The translations under genes were made by a program, and so were the position numbers. Source: Gamarada debralockiae (lineage: Eukaryota; Ascomycota; Leotiomycetes; Helotiales; Hyphodiscaceae). Taken from it: a stretch of DNA of 35,275 nt. The notes under the pieces are model-generated. The model ran no database searches, had not been told where the DNA came from, and saw nothing but the letters and a program-made list of their open reading frames with translations. Numbering within the stretch: the first letter of the stretch is position 1; every line of letters begins with the position of its first letter. The stretch covers positions 1 through 35,275 of the forward strand of contig NXFV01000219.1 in assembly GCA_002803225.1 (NCBI GenBank), in the 5' to 3' direction. Shown here piece by piece: positions 22,486-32,742 of this stretch.

Positions 22486-23379
22486 GGTGGTGCGCCTCTC
22501 GCCGAGGTGGCAGCTGAAAATAGCCGGTGAGATAACGAAAGTAATCGCAGTCGTGCTTACACTCGACCACGCACGACTGCGAGTCTCTAGATGGATAGAA
22601 GAGCGGCAGACATCTTATTGGTATAATCCGAAACTGCTTTCCGTGTGCATAATCGAGGAGGTGGCAGGAAGGGAGAGTTTCATTTCAGCATGCGGAAAGA
22701 GGATAACCGGAAGACGAGGAGACGAGGTCGACCCCCCCTCCTTCTCACACGACACTCCGAATCTCTGGCTGGATCCATTTTCTTTGGTATTGCCATTGGG
22801 TGGCTGGTTCCGACGATAGGGTAAAGCTTGGCAATTTAGGATTTCAGCCGGCCAAGTTTTGACAGGAAGAAACTCGGATCGCGAGATGACACCGACATTG
22901 TGGCTGGTGAAGTGCACGGAGTTCCTTCCGCCCCAACCATCCTCGGGTTTTCACATGATTTGGAATTGACCACAGCCAATCCGTTTTTATCCAACGGCTC
23001 TTGGCGTCGATATCGTGGGCCGACGCTGAGTATTTATGATTTAGATAACAGAACCCCACTTTGATGAATAGTGTGGCGGTGCGAAGATATTGTAACGTTA
23101 TCTTATTGGATACAGACCTTGTGCATTGCCGAGGGTAGCACAGGCGCTTGACATCGCAGAACCCGGGTGACGGCTATGGCCGTGCCAGCCCTCCTGCAGA
23201 CTGAACGTTCGAGGAAGAATCGTTGATTTGCTCTCGTGCTTTCAGCACGCAACTCACTGACTTTTAGGTCTTCCTGTCATCCCATCCATCAAAATGCTAG
23301 GCATTCTGGCTCCAGCTCCCAGCTAAATCTCGCCCCGATCCGCGCTTAAAGACAGTGTCTCAAGAAAACCATAACCACC
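22486..23379. other. Divergent promoter region (permease and rhodopsin-like gene)
   Basis: No gene supported; open frames on both strands near 22490-22910 lack protein character. Three AGATAA cores (22530, 23043 and, inverted, about 23098) are present, about the number expected by chance. Confidence 0.5.
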
Positions 23380-24670
23380 ATGTCGGGAGCTGGCATGCTG
23401 CCGCCGCTCTTCGTGATCACTGAAAATGATCATGGAGGATATGTGTGCGTTGCGCTTTACACCCTTCTTATACTAATGGTCGTGACCGTCGTTGCGCGAC
23501 TCTTTACAAGATGGTACATCGTAAGGTTTATCAAGTCTGACGACATCTTACTCGCACTTGCCATGGTACGGATCTCCAAACTCAATTGACCCTCAACACC
23601 CGACCCGATAACTAATTACACAAAACAATACAGGTACTGGGGATAGTACAAAGTGTATTCGTTCAATTAGCAGTCAATCATGGCCTGGGAAAGAAGAGAG
23701 ATATCGTATCGGACAGCGATTTCGTCTTCTATGAAAAGGTACTGAGCATCCCGATCAGCCGAACGATTGCCTCGTCCACAACTTTTAACACAACGTCCAG
23801 TACGAATATGTGGCCCAAATCTTCCTTATCGCGACGATAGCATGTGGCAAAACATCGCTTGCTCTGCTCGTGAAGAGCTTGATGGCTGAGGGGTACTCTT
23901 TGATCGCGAGTCAAGGTCTGATTATCATCGTCATCTTTTGGGCATTCTCCTCAATTATGGCGCTGGCGTTCAGATGCTCGCTGCCTCATCCGTGGGAGTT
24001 TACGGGAAATTGCATTAATCAAGTGAGCGAACATTCTCTTTCGCAAAAGATTTGGCCTAACAATATGGCAGAATGCACTTTTCAAATCCATCGCAGCCTT
24101 CAACATCGTCACCGACGCAGCTCTGATATTGCTCCCTTGCACGGTGTTCTGGAGGGTCGGAGTATCCAGATCGAAGAGATGGAGGATCATGGCTCTGTTC
24201 GCGACAAGAATTCTTGTCATCATTGCAACGGCGATCCAAATACATTACTTCGCCATCCTCGTTGCGTCTTCCGACAAAACGTGGGCGAACACCAATTCGA
24301 GCATGTGGGATCAGTAAGCGTCCCTTCCCTCTTCCCGTCCCAACACAGCTAACGGTCTTCCAGAGCAATGATGAACCTGAGCATAATCGCAACAGCAATC
24401 CCTTCCCTCGGCCGCCTCATCGTCGAGCTTCAGCCCAATGTAAACGCCTTCGCAATCACCGAGCAACACGGCCTCCGCACCAGCGACAAATACGCATTCT
24501 CCTCCTTCGCCGGCCGATTCCCACAAGACTATGCACTGGAAAACAATCTGGGGACCCATACGAGCGTGAAGGTGACCGGGAGGAGAGAGTCGAGTAAGGC
24601 CGATTCGGAGAGTACCCAAGGGCTGCGGCAGAACATGATACAGCAGACCATAGACTTCAGGATTTACTGA
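23380..24670 (+). CDS. Seven-TM fungal rhodopsin-like / PTH11-like integral membrane protein (five exons)
   Basis: Exons: 23380-23565, 23634-23738, 23801-24022, 24072-24313, 24364-24670, giving 353 aa. The protein has the layout of the large Pezizomycotina 'rhodopsin domain' family (Fung_rhodopsin; includes Pth11-like receptors, without the retinal lysine role). Features are an extracellular start without signal peptide; TM1 followed by ARLFTRWYIV and the family's SDD (KSDDILLALAMV); a GLGKK loop; the KTSLALLVKSL segment; FRCSLPHPWEF before CINQ (paired loop Cys); FNIVTDAALILLP; a basic loop (RSKRWRI); and a last helix with MMNLSIIATAIPSLGRL. The tail is polar and basic and lacks a CFEM domain. 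The role is inferred as surface sensing or an unknown membrane function. It is transcribed away from the permease gene. Exon 5 gives a tail with no recognised motif. Confidence 0.87.
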
Positions 24671-25122
24671 GGTTATGACGAAATGAAATGACGTTCAAGA
24701 CATAGGAGATCTGGATTTCGTTGAGTTGTTTGCGAGTAGCTTGAAGTGTGAAACGTATGATTTTGGGAAGTCCCACCGAAACTACACTTTCCTTGCCATC
24801 TCCTCCTTTTCATTACACTTCCCACGCTCCGCGATCACTTCCTCTTTCTGTCACCAGCGTGAAACCTATGCTTGCCACTCTTCCCGTTACCATCAGCCTT
24901 TTTGTCCATCCTCTCACCCCAACTCGACTCTCCCTACGATTCACTGCAGCATCAGGCATGCCGTCGTACTCAATGTTACGACCCTCGTGCTGCGGCTTCC
25001 ATTGCTCCTCAGAAGCATACCTCGGCACCGCTCCCACTCCGCTATACTCCTCCATCGCATAATAACCCTGAGAATCCCGCTCAGGCCACGCACCTCCGCC
25101 CCTTCTCGCAGTACCGTCTCCA
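24671..25122 (-). other. Second open frame of the small minus-strand locus (24813-25244)
   Basis: On the minus strand a frame runs from about 25244 to a stop at 24813, different from the frame of the ORF entering from 25512. From roughly 25170 leftwards it has natural-looking composition (Gly/Tyr/Asp-rich, for example GGYATYDGDG and DSQGYYAMEEYSGVG), unlike the end of the first frame. It may be the 3' exon of that gene after an intron I cannot place confidently, or follow a frameshift. No family is recognised. Confidence 0.35.
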
Positions 25123-25512
25123 TCATACGTCGCATAACCACCTCTCACCACCCTGCCATTCCCTAGCCGCATATCCGGTGTCGCCTCCACGGATCGCTGG
25201 GACGGCCTGGCTTTGTGCAGCCGAATACACAGTCGGCTCTCCAACAGGAAAAAGCATAGCGTTCTCTCCTGAGCTGGAGAGTTGGAAGTGCCAGGCCTTG
25301 GACGCGGACGGCCAGGTCACGGTCAGATCGGCATATACCTCGGGCGAGGTGCGGACCGAGAGGTCGACTTTGGCTTGTGGCGCCCAGTCCTGCTGGGTGT
25401 TAGCATGGAAGATTTGAAGTGGACTTAGAATTGAGGGATGTACCGGGAGGTGAGGAGGAAGAGCTACGCTTTGTGGTGGTGGAGCTGGGGAAGGTGCTGC
25501 GTAGTAGCTCAT
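25123..25512 (-). CDS. Small hypothetical protein, 3' structure uncertain
   Basis: From ATG 25512 on the minus strand the frame encodes 129 aa (MSYYAAPSPAPPPQ...). It has a Pro/Ala-rich start, then a sequence with protein-like character (LQIFHANTQQDW, VDLSVRTSPEVYADLTVTWP, WHFQLSSSGENAMLF). I know no family. The last 30 or so residues look less natural, while another frame becomes protein-like (see the neighbouring entry). A weak intron with donor GTATTC near 25228 and acceptor GGCAG about 76 nt on would join the two frames into one protein of roughly 210 aa, but no good branch point is seen. No signal peptide or membrane segment. The upstream in-frame extension to 25635 is probably not used. 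Confidence 0.45.
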   Translation of the reverse strand: MSYYAAPSPAPPPQSVALPPHLPVHPSILSPLQIFHANTQQDWAPQAKVDLSVRTSPEVYADLTVTWPSASKAWHFQLSSSGENAMLFPVGEPTVYSAAQSQAVPAIRGGDTGYAAREWQGGERWLCDV

Positions 25513-27041
25513 GATTATCAAGGCTGAAGAGCTCTTCAAGGATAGAGTTTTCCCTTGTAATAAATTTGCGGCTGAGAACGGGACCAGAGTAGGTGGTAAA
25601 AGGGAGGGGAGAGTGGTGCTTCTCTGCTTTCCCACAGCGTCTCGTATATATCTCTGGACGCTGGCAGCCTCATATATTACCCTGGAACTTGACTCCTGAT
25701 CGCGGGATGTGAATCGAACTGCCAGCGCAGCTTGACGAAGCTCGCCCGGTCTGAATGAGACAAGATATATTTGTTACCAATAACGATGAGCCTCAGGCAA
25801 ATTGTGCCACATGTGGCCAGTGAGGTCAATATAATTTCAAGTCTGGCGAGGGAGATGATGAACAGCTATTTTAACCTCTCTCTAAGAGCCTGTAGATCTC
25901 AACAACCTCAAGCTTTCACCCTTCGTAGCATTACACATTTACTCTGCATTTTATTGAACAAAGAGCGTTGACAGAAGCATAGCTGCCCAAAACCATTTCC
26001 CAACTCAACGGTTGGTTGAATTGCAACAATCCATACAGACACAGATTTATCAGATCCCTTTCTTCCTATTCTTCACAAGAATAGCCCTCGTCTCCCCCTC
26101 TACCATCCCAGTCCTCATCACCCTGCTCCTTTCCTCGTCCGCTCAAAGGGTCTCATTTACTCAAGGAAAACAAAAATGAAATCAAGCCCAATAAACGAAA
26201 ACGTGGCAATTAGGAAAAGCAAACGCGACACTTCCTTGAGTTCTTACGACTCTTTTTGTCTGCGGAGAGATTATTAGGCGTTTGCGGAGGTGGAAAGGAG
26301 AGAGCTCGCTTAGATGCTTGTAAGTGCGGGGCAGTCTCATTTCAGCGCTTATAAACCCCTCTCTTGCGCGAAGGTAGGGAGGTTGTAGAAGATAATAATC
26401 GCGGAACTGGTATGTCTTGATGGCCATGCTTAAAAGCACTTAACGGACCCGCTCCTCAATCATTCAATGGACTTCACGCTTTCACTATTGTCTGCAACAC
26501 CAGATTCGATTCGCATTCTCTCGCTCCTTCCACAATCGACGGCCCACCTTGAAATGTGTGTGTATAGGAAGGCAGAGTTTGATGCAGCAGACGATAGATT
26601 TCAAAATATATTAGATGCGTAATGAAGTCAAATGATATTGATGTCGTTTGTAGTGTGGTACGTGGGTAAAGCTTGGGCGACGGTAGCAATAGCGTTGAAA
26701 TTGTCGATATCTATTAAGTCAATTGCATACATGTATAGTGTGTGAATATTATGACACAATCCACCTGACAAGCCACAATATGCAAGTTCTGGGTTGTTAG
26801 TCGACCCCGCGGTACAACTACCCTCTCAAAACCCCACGATTATCACCAGCAGCGCAGTCTTGGCTTTTCTCAATTCTTTTCTCGAGACCTTTCAATTTTT
26901 TGGATCAGGCTCGCATTAATTACAAGGCCAACCTCGTGCATGTTCGAGTGAGACGCTCGAGAACCATCACGCCTTCTGAATCCCTAGCACCAATCTTGTA
27001 ACTTGCATAAGGCTCGCGGCCTCGTGCAGACTGGTTCCAAA
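25513..27041. other. Intergenic region, 1.5 kb
   Basis: I see no supported gene, repeat or RNA. Short frames on both strands (for example 26182-26439, minus) lack protein features. The last 200 bases are presumably the promoter and leader of the HeLo-like gene. Confidence 0.5.
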
Positions 27042-29123
27042 ATGTCCTTTGGATTTTCCGTCGGAGACTTTCTGCTTCTTACACAGCTAGCATACACCAC
27101 GCTTCAGAATGTGCGAAAGGCATGTGGTGCACACGACAGCCTCGTACGTGAAGTTGGCAGCCTCCACATTGTCCTTCAACGCCTTGAAATCGAAGTTTCG
27201 AAGCCCGAATCACTTCTCAACCGGAGCAAAGATAATCGGAGGACTGAGCTTGCAACCTTGGCCACAGACTGCGAACGGGTGCTGAGGGTGCTATCGCAGG
27301 TTTTGGATAAGTACAATGCGCTACCGGAAGAGAAAAGGCGTATCACAAAGCTTTGGCAACGAGTCAGGTTCGGCAATGGCGAGATGCAGGATTTGGGGAA
27401 AATCCGGTCTGAACTTGCAACATACACGCAAGCCATTACCTTGTTCGTGAATCTCCTGGCGATCGGGTCACAAGGAAAGGTTGAGAAATACATGAACTCT
27501 CATGGAGATGAGCTGCGAGAGATTAAACAATCTCTCCATTGGGTCACGGCGTCGATGCAAGCAAATAGCCATGAGGAAAATTCGATCTTGACTTCGTACA
27601 CAGAAGATGACAGGGGTGTTTGGAAAGCTTTCCGTCGCGAGCTGATCAAGGAAGGGTTTTCCAGTGATACCCTGGGACGACACAAGAGGACTATTCAGAA
27701 GTATATTTTGGAGCTGGGCGCAAGAGGAGCTATGGATCAATTGGTTGAGAATGAGGTGGAGCACATCCGAAAAAGCCTTGAGGTTTCGAAGTCCGAACAT
27801 CAGGCACAGGCCGTACTCGTAGCTTCTTCATCGTCGCTACCCGAGTTTAGAAGGGCAGCAAGAGACCCGAACGTCGTGGCTCATTCAGATAACGGTATCA
27901 CCAGCGATAGGACTGAGGAGCAAGATTCAAGCAGTTTGACTGGCACTATACTATCAGGTCCCAAGGAAATGTCCACACATTCTGAAGCATGTGATATGCA
28001 GGAGCATGAAACGTCGCTCCAAAAAAGCACTTCTACAGGCTTTGCAGATAAATCGTCTTCGGCATACCAGGCGGTCGTGAGCAATTCGTCAACACGTCAA
28101 GCATTTGTGGAGGAAGCAGAAGACGGAGATTTCCTAAATGGAGCACATCCAAATTGCAAGGAAGTTCAACAGGAAGGAGCGAGACCCTCGACCTCAATAA
28201 ATTTGCAGGGAAACCTGGACACTTTGTCGGATTCGGGTTATCCCAGCTTAGGAGACCAACCTGCCCGCAATAAACTTGCGGAGAGCACCAAGCAGAGGGA
28301 TGTTTCATTCCGGACGGCTCGAGATGAAGGCGAGAACGCGACAGTTGACTCTGGTAAAGGCAAAATGCGAGAACCTAACATCAATACACCGTCCAAAAAT
28401 GCTCAAGACAAGCCAGAACCGCCTTTGCGGTCTCACAACAATCGGCAATTGTCATCAGGTACGGAAAGAGCTGAGGGGCATGATGATTTACGTTCAAAAG
28501 TATCACGGTCGGCCGCCGAAACCCTGAACCCAATTATCAATTCAGCCTCAGAGCCCCTGCCTCCTAAGAAGCTCGATTCAGTTGAAGATCACAGTCACTT
28601 CGTCCCAAATATCACATCTTCGCCACCACCGCTAACCCCAGAGAGAAACACACAGATTGCAAATCCCCGGGCTGGTAAAAGAGTTCAAGCTGCTCCCGCA
28701 CCTCCGCCCAAGCTGCCCCCGATCATTGCCAAAAGCAGAGCACCCATTGTTGCCAAGAGAAGACTAGCTCCTATGAATGACGAAGAAGATATTGTCGAAT
28801 TTTCATACATTGGGCGTGTTTGGACCCTTATACCTCATCCGACGTTTGTATATACCATAGCTGGGATCCGTTATTTATTCAAGCCAGGGACAGGAAGGCA
28901 TTGGATAAGTGACTACCAGGATTGGACGGTTGAAGAAGATTCCGAATCGAAGACATGTCGTTATGCAACTATGAGGAAAGTCGCAATCCCGCCTATTGGG
29001 TGGGAGGCAGCTATTCATAATGATCCACGCAACATACGACGCTTCAATCCCGCGGTGGAGGTGCCAGAGTGTCCTGTTCCTGCAGAAGATCCTTTCGGTA
29101 AAGTTGCATACTCTATAATGTAA
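27042..29123 (+). CDS. HeLo-like N-terminal domain protein with disordered linker and unknown C-terminal domain
   Basis: A single open frame of 693 aa from ATG 27042. This start puts the family signature SFGFSVGDF at residues 2-10; an upstream TTG extension is ignored. Residues 1 to about 180 are helical and fit the fungal 'N-terminal domain of STAND proteins' (Helo_like_N). Such domains relate to the membrane-active or signalling domains of incompatibility NLRs. A conserved block follows at about 192-236 (GVWKAFRRELIKEGF, then a basic helix), familiar from many ascomycete proteins of unknown role. Residues about 250-580 are polar, Ser/Glu/Asn-rich and probably disordered, ending in a Pro-rich PAPPPKLPPI. 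The last 110 residues (about 581-693) are ordered, aromatic-rich (VEFSYIGRVWTLIP, HWISDYQDWTV) and unfamiliar to me. There is no NACHT, NB-ARC, ankyrin, WD or TPR part. Function is unknown; self/non-self signalling is only an inference from the N-terminal domain. Confidence 0.82.
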   Translation: MSFGFSVGDFLLLTQLAYTTLQNVRKACGAHDSLVREVGSLHIVLQRLEIEVSKPESLLNRSKDNRRTELATLATDCERVLRVLSQVLDKYNALPEEKRRITKLWQRVRFGNGEMQDLGKIRSELATYTQAITLFVNLLAIGSQGKVEKYMNSHGDELREIKQSLHWVTASMQANSHEENSILTSYTEDDRGVWKAFRRELIKEGFSSDTLGRHKRTIQKYILELGARGAMDQLVENEVEHIRKSLEVSKSEHQAQAVLVASSSSLPEFRRAARDPNVVAHSDNGITSDRTEEQDSSSLTGTILSGPKEMSTHSEACDMQEHETSLQKSTSTGFADKSSSAYQAVVSNSSTRQAFVEEAEDGDFLNGAHPNCKEVQQEGARPSTSINLQGNLDTLSDSGYPSLGDQPARNKLAESTKQRDVSFRTARDEGENATVDSGKGKMREPNINTPSKNAQDKPEPPLRSHNNRQLSSGTERAEGHDDLRSKVSRSAAETLNPIINSASEPLPPKKLDSVEDHSHFVPNITSSPPPLTPERNTQIANPRAGKRVQAAPAPPPKLPPIIAKSRAPIVAKRRLAPMNDEEDIVEFSYIGRVWTLIPHPTFVYTIAGIRYLFKPGTGRHWISDYQDWTVEEDSESKTCRYATMRKVAIPPIGWEAAIHNDPRNIRRFNPAVEVPECPVPAEDPFGKVAYSIM

Positions 29124-29592
29124 AGTCTTAGCGAGGCTCAGAGATGAAGCTTCCTTGGTCATTGCTTGAATTCATCCTTTTGATGCAGATGTGGACCCTC
29201 CTTCTGGATCCTCTTTGCCCTCGGGACGATACTTACCGTGAGCTACCCAGTTCAAAGACTATCAATTAGCTGTCTTATCTCAGTCATCCTGAAATACCAG
29301 CTCGGGAATTGCAAAACTATCTTTCTCTTTCTGTTATTCATCGTTTGGATATATTTGGCTTCTATATGTTTAACAGGGGATCCTTGGGGGACGGGTATTG
29401 CAATCGTGACGTGGGCTTTCATATTGTTGCATTTCCAGGTGCCCAAGACCCTGGATAGAAACCCCTGTAGTCTAAGCTGTACACGGAGTTACAGCCTGTA
29501 TTTCAGCGTGCCAAGGCCTGTAGATTCCGGCTCTTCGGTGACTCCAAGCTGAACTACAGCATGTGATCTGAACGAATCAGGGCCATAAACAC

Positions 29593-29600
29593 TATAAATA
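29593..29600 (+). promoter_or_regulatory. TATA-box-like TATAAATA with leader-like downstream sequence
   Basis: TATAAATA is followed at about 29680-29755 by a CA-rich, G-poor stretch resembling a fungal 5' leader (CAAACTCCAACTCACC, CAACCAAACCATAACCAA). The stretch then stops at the LTR-like block instead of leading into a start codon and open frame. Could be an orphaned promoter. Confidence 0.3.
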
Positions 29601-29767
29601 TAGGCTATGAGCACGGTAGAATGGCAACTGAAATTCAAGTTTTATCACTCTATGCCTGATGTTGCTGCTTCAGACCTCTAATTCCAACAAACTCCAACTC
29701 ACCCTCAGCAGAAAATATTCTTCAAATTACGCAACCAAACCATAACCAATTCGGATTCTAAGACAGT

Positions 29768-29989
29768 TGTTAGATAGCCTGGGTTGAGAGCTATCGTTAG
29801 ATACTAATAGCCAGGCGCGAGTGAAAAGGCCAACTGTTTAGGATTTAGTCCGCGAAACTGTCAGATGAACTGGTTGCTATGGCAACGGTTGTGTACACAT
29901 ATTTCGGGTTCTGGCAACCCTCCAATTTTCCTTCCTTAGAGACATCAATACATACATGATTTTACCACACAATATCGTCTGATTCGACA
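29768..29989. mobile_element. LTR-like block (possible solo or relic LTR)
   Basis: The block begins TGTTAGATAG and ends CGACA, the TG...CA ends of an LTR. Its size (222 bp) and its 3' part (CAATACATACATGATTTTACC) resemble fungal Ty1/copia LTRs as I remember them. There is no clean target duplication: GACAG occurs at 29762-29766 and again at 29986-29990, but this overlaps the terminal CA. No primer-binding site or full polyprotein follows. No second copy is in the window. Confidence 0.35.
29873..29886. promoter_or_regulatory. RFX-type X-box palindrome
   Basis: GTTGCTATGGCAAC is a 14-bp near-palindrome matching the X-box of RFX factors (Crt1/RfxA/CPCR1 in fungi), which consists of GTTGCC and GGCAAC half-sites around two bases. 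It lies inside the LTR-like block. A weaker half-site (TGGCAACC) follows at about 29916. Confidence 0.45.
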
Positions 29990-31860
29990 GAAACATCTTC
30001 GAGCTCATGATCAAGCTCACAAACGACACGTGGAAGCTACTTGATCAAGATATGCTAGACTTACAGCAACAGCTGGGATGAGTAAGATCTATCTATCAAC
30101 AGCAGGCGAAGCCGAGAAAAGGCGTCACGGTGATAAAGGACATGATAAACAAGATAGACACGATTAATACTATTAAATATCGTAATCGCGCTAGATAACA
30201 GCTATATAGCACAAACGATGTCTGTAATGTGCCAAGTTTCTCTCGACTCCCTCCTCCGTCCCAGTAAACCCCTCTGGCTTTACTACCATACGAGAGAATT
30301 AATTTAATAGCTTTGATCGTCGATTATAACAAATCTCAGAATGGTACAGCAGTTGAAAGTTGGTGTCAGCAATCGTTCAAACCATTTCAGATTTTGCTCC
30401 TGAGAAAATGACTCCATTTGCTCATTTCGTTTGGGAAACTTCGGAGGATCTCTTCATGATCCTTCTGGAGGTCATCTACTCCCGGAAGAACATACCTCTC
30501 TTTTCATATTCCTGTTGTTGGGAGGAAACAGAAGTTGATACTCTCCGCATCTGACTCTAACAAAGCCTGGATGGCGTTTCCGAGTTATAGAAATTAGTAA
30601 TCGTTCTTTCTATTTCAATGATTCTATCTCTCTGCTCTCGGTACATGTTTTGAGACGGTCCGGAAATGGAAGAACTCCACCTCGACATGAAGTGTTAATT
30701 CGAAGTGACACACTTGGGTGGGAAGTTCCCTGATGCCCCATCTTTGGGAGAACATGCATCTAGTCGTAGGACCAGGCAGTCAGAGCCTGCAGATGACTCA
30801 ATTAGCAGTCGTTCAATATGGGTAGAAAATTAGAGCTTTGCGGGTTCTGAGTTTCAACCCCACAGAAACTCGCTTTCTAAGTTCGGGAAACTACGTACCA
30901 AATTTCAGGGATGAGAGCGACGGTACGATCACCTCAGAGTGGTCTACCGCGTACACACGATTCAAAACTCCTGTATAAACCGAGGCTGCTGAGGCAGTAA
31001 AAAAGAAGACGCCCTTGTCGTAGCGAAAGCAGGATGTGCGCCAGCACCAGGGTGGCATTCTGATGGCACACTTTGCAGTCGTTGAATTAGTTTGACCCAT
31101 CGATTATATGCATAGGGCACCTCCGAGGGTATCTCGTAGTCCAGCACATTTTCTGCTATATGGCGGTTAAGTTGTATCGTTCTGGGTCTGCCTCCACCAC
31201 TCTGTGATCAATCCTCACTAAGGCCACATCGGGCAATTCACCATTCATATTGAGTGATTGGAGTAGTATCATCGGGCTTTAGTGTTATGGATCAAATTTT
31301 TTTGGGTAAATGGAAGGTGATTCGTTTTCTGTGAATCGTTGTAGAAATTCGAACGATTTGGGCGTGGACAGGGAAGCGAAAGGTTTCGCAAAGAAGGGAA
31401 TCTGGACTGGACTGTCCTACCTTCCTCGACTGAAATGAATATTCATGAGCATGAAACGGAGAATTTGGCAACTATTCACTCTCCTTGGTGAAATCTTTGA
31501 AATCGGAATAGGTAAGAGCAATGAAGTAACATAGTCTCGGATGCGAGCCAGAGGTAGCCAAGCATTGAAGATTTCGATTCACCATTTAGTCTTATTTTCT
31601 GAGATTTGGAAACTCAGCCATTTTGAAACGACTGGCATAAATGGCGAGATTTAACAAGTAAAATTCATTCCGCTTGAAGAGATTAAGAGATGCAAGGTAG
31701 ACAAGAGCAATCCTACAATCTCGAAATGGAATGAGCATTCAGACTTTATTTTCTCCCAATCGAGTTTGCCACAAAAGCTTGATATGCTCGTGAAAAGCAA
31801 ATTAACTTTTTCTCAACCCTTTGACGCCTTTCAATCTCTAAGCCCCTCTGAACTTCAACT

Positions 31861-32370
31861 TCAACTAAAGATCCCCGGAACATGCCTAACCAACCCCTCA
31901 ATCTCCCCATCCGAAATAACGCCCTCAAAGCCCTCCCCTCCATCCCCCTTCCTCCTATAAAAATAGCAATTCTCCCACTCCCAACCACCCTTTCCATCCA
32001 CTCCACCCTTCCAACCCTCGCCCGGCACAATAACCCACGTGATCCAGCACATCGCACCCCCATTATTAACAACCTGAACCCTCTCTCCCTTCATTCTAAC
32101 ATCGCATCCCACCTCGGCCTTAACCAACCTTTCGAGATGTCCTTGGACCATGACTGCAGCGACAGCGGCGTCGGGAGCGGAGACGATGTGTCCGAGCGAG
32201 AAGGATGTAAAGTTCGGGAGGTAGTGGGATGCTAGTTTGACTGCGATGGTGGGGAGTGGTGTTAGAGGGGAGGAGTGGGCGAGAGACATTGCCTCGGCGT
32301 AGGATTGGATGAATTTGCGTGCTGCTGCTTCGATGTCGAGGTTTGGTGGGGCTGGGTTTTGTCCTGCCAT
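31861..32370 (-). CDS. NTF2-like (SnoaL-like fold) small protein, 169 aa
   Basis: From ATG 32370 the frame gives MAGQNPAPPNLD followed by a helix (AARKFIQSYAEAMSLAHSS), LASHYLPNFTSFSLGHI, a middle helix, and strands including VQVVNNGGAMCWITWVI and GWEWENCYFYRR. It ends with ISDGEIEGLVRHVPGIF. This is the cone-shaped NTF2-like pattern I know from fungal proteins of unknown role. No catalytic residues can be assigned with confidence. The frame stays open upstream to an ATG at 32604, which would add 78 residues with a very basic beginning. I chose 32370 because conserved-looking sequence begins there. No introns needed. Confidence 0.7.
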   Translation of the reverse strand: MAGQNPAPPNLDIEAAARKFIQSYAEAMSLAHSSPLTPLPTIAVKLASHYLPNFTSFSLGHIVSAPDAAVAAVMVQGHLERLVKAEVGCDVRMKGERVQVVNNGGAMCWITWVIVPGEGWKGGVDGKGGWEWENCYFYRRKGDGGEGFEGVISDGEIEGLVRHVPGIFS

Positions 32371-32742
32371 TATTGAAGTGAGGTGGTCTGGTAATTTGGG
32401 GTGATGAAGGGTTGGCGCGAGGAGGGGGCCCGAGATTGATATATGACCTGGGAAGTTGAATTTGTTGAACGATGAAGATGGAAGAATGATTATTGCGAAC
32501 TGAGGAGTTCCCAGTTCGAAGCTCGAACTTTCGCGACTTGTCTTTTTGAAGGTTTGGCGTTTGTGAGACAGGCGTGCTTTCTTTACCCGTTGTGCGTATG
32601 ACAAGCACTAGTTCCATTTGGGCAACTTTGCTCGCACCTTTTATTCACTGCCTCTGAGAAGGTACTCATGTACTCATACAAAGGCTGCTTCTCAGCTTCT
32701 ACAATTCCATCAGAACTTCCCAAAAATTGGCAATTGATATTC
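32371..32742. other. Spacer between the GH28 and NTF2-like genes (both minus)
   Basis: It holds the NTF2-like gene's upstream region, including the possible in-frame extension to 32604, and the GH28 3' end. No separate gene is seen. Confidence 0.45.

Larger units (their letters stand above)
29124..31860. other. Gene-empty 2.7-kb region with transposon debris
   Basis: No gene is supported. A TATA-like block (29593) followed by a leader-like stretch and an LTR-like block (29768-29989) are listed separately. From 29990 to about 30205 there are short protein-like pieces (IKLTNDTWKLLDQDM, then after a stop a Lys/Arg-rich KPRKGVTVIKDM) with rising A+T, suggesting a decayed transposon frame. From 30210 to 31860 I see nothing. 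Confidence 0.45.

Noticed and set aside
22486..23379. GATA-factor control of the permease from three AGATAA cores
   Set aside because: About two to three such cores are expected by chance in 0.9 kb, and they are not clustered.
24872..25417. 181-codon plus-strand frame opposite the small minus-strand gene
   Set aside because: Ser/His/Pro-rich mirror of the minus-strand frames; it lacks protein-like motifs.
30360..30554. 64-codon frame in the empty region
   Set aside because: Needs a non-ATG start and shows no conserved features.
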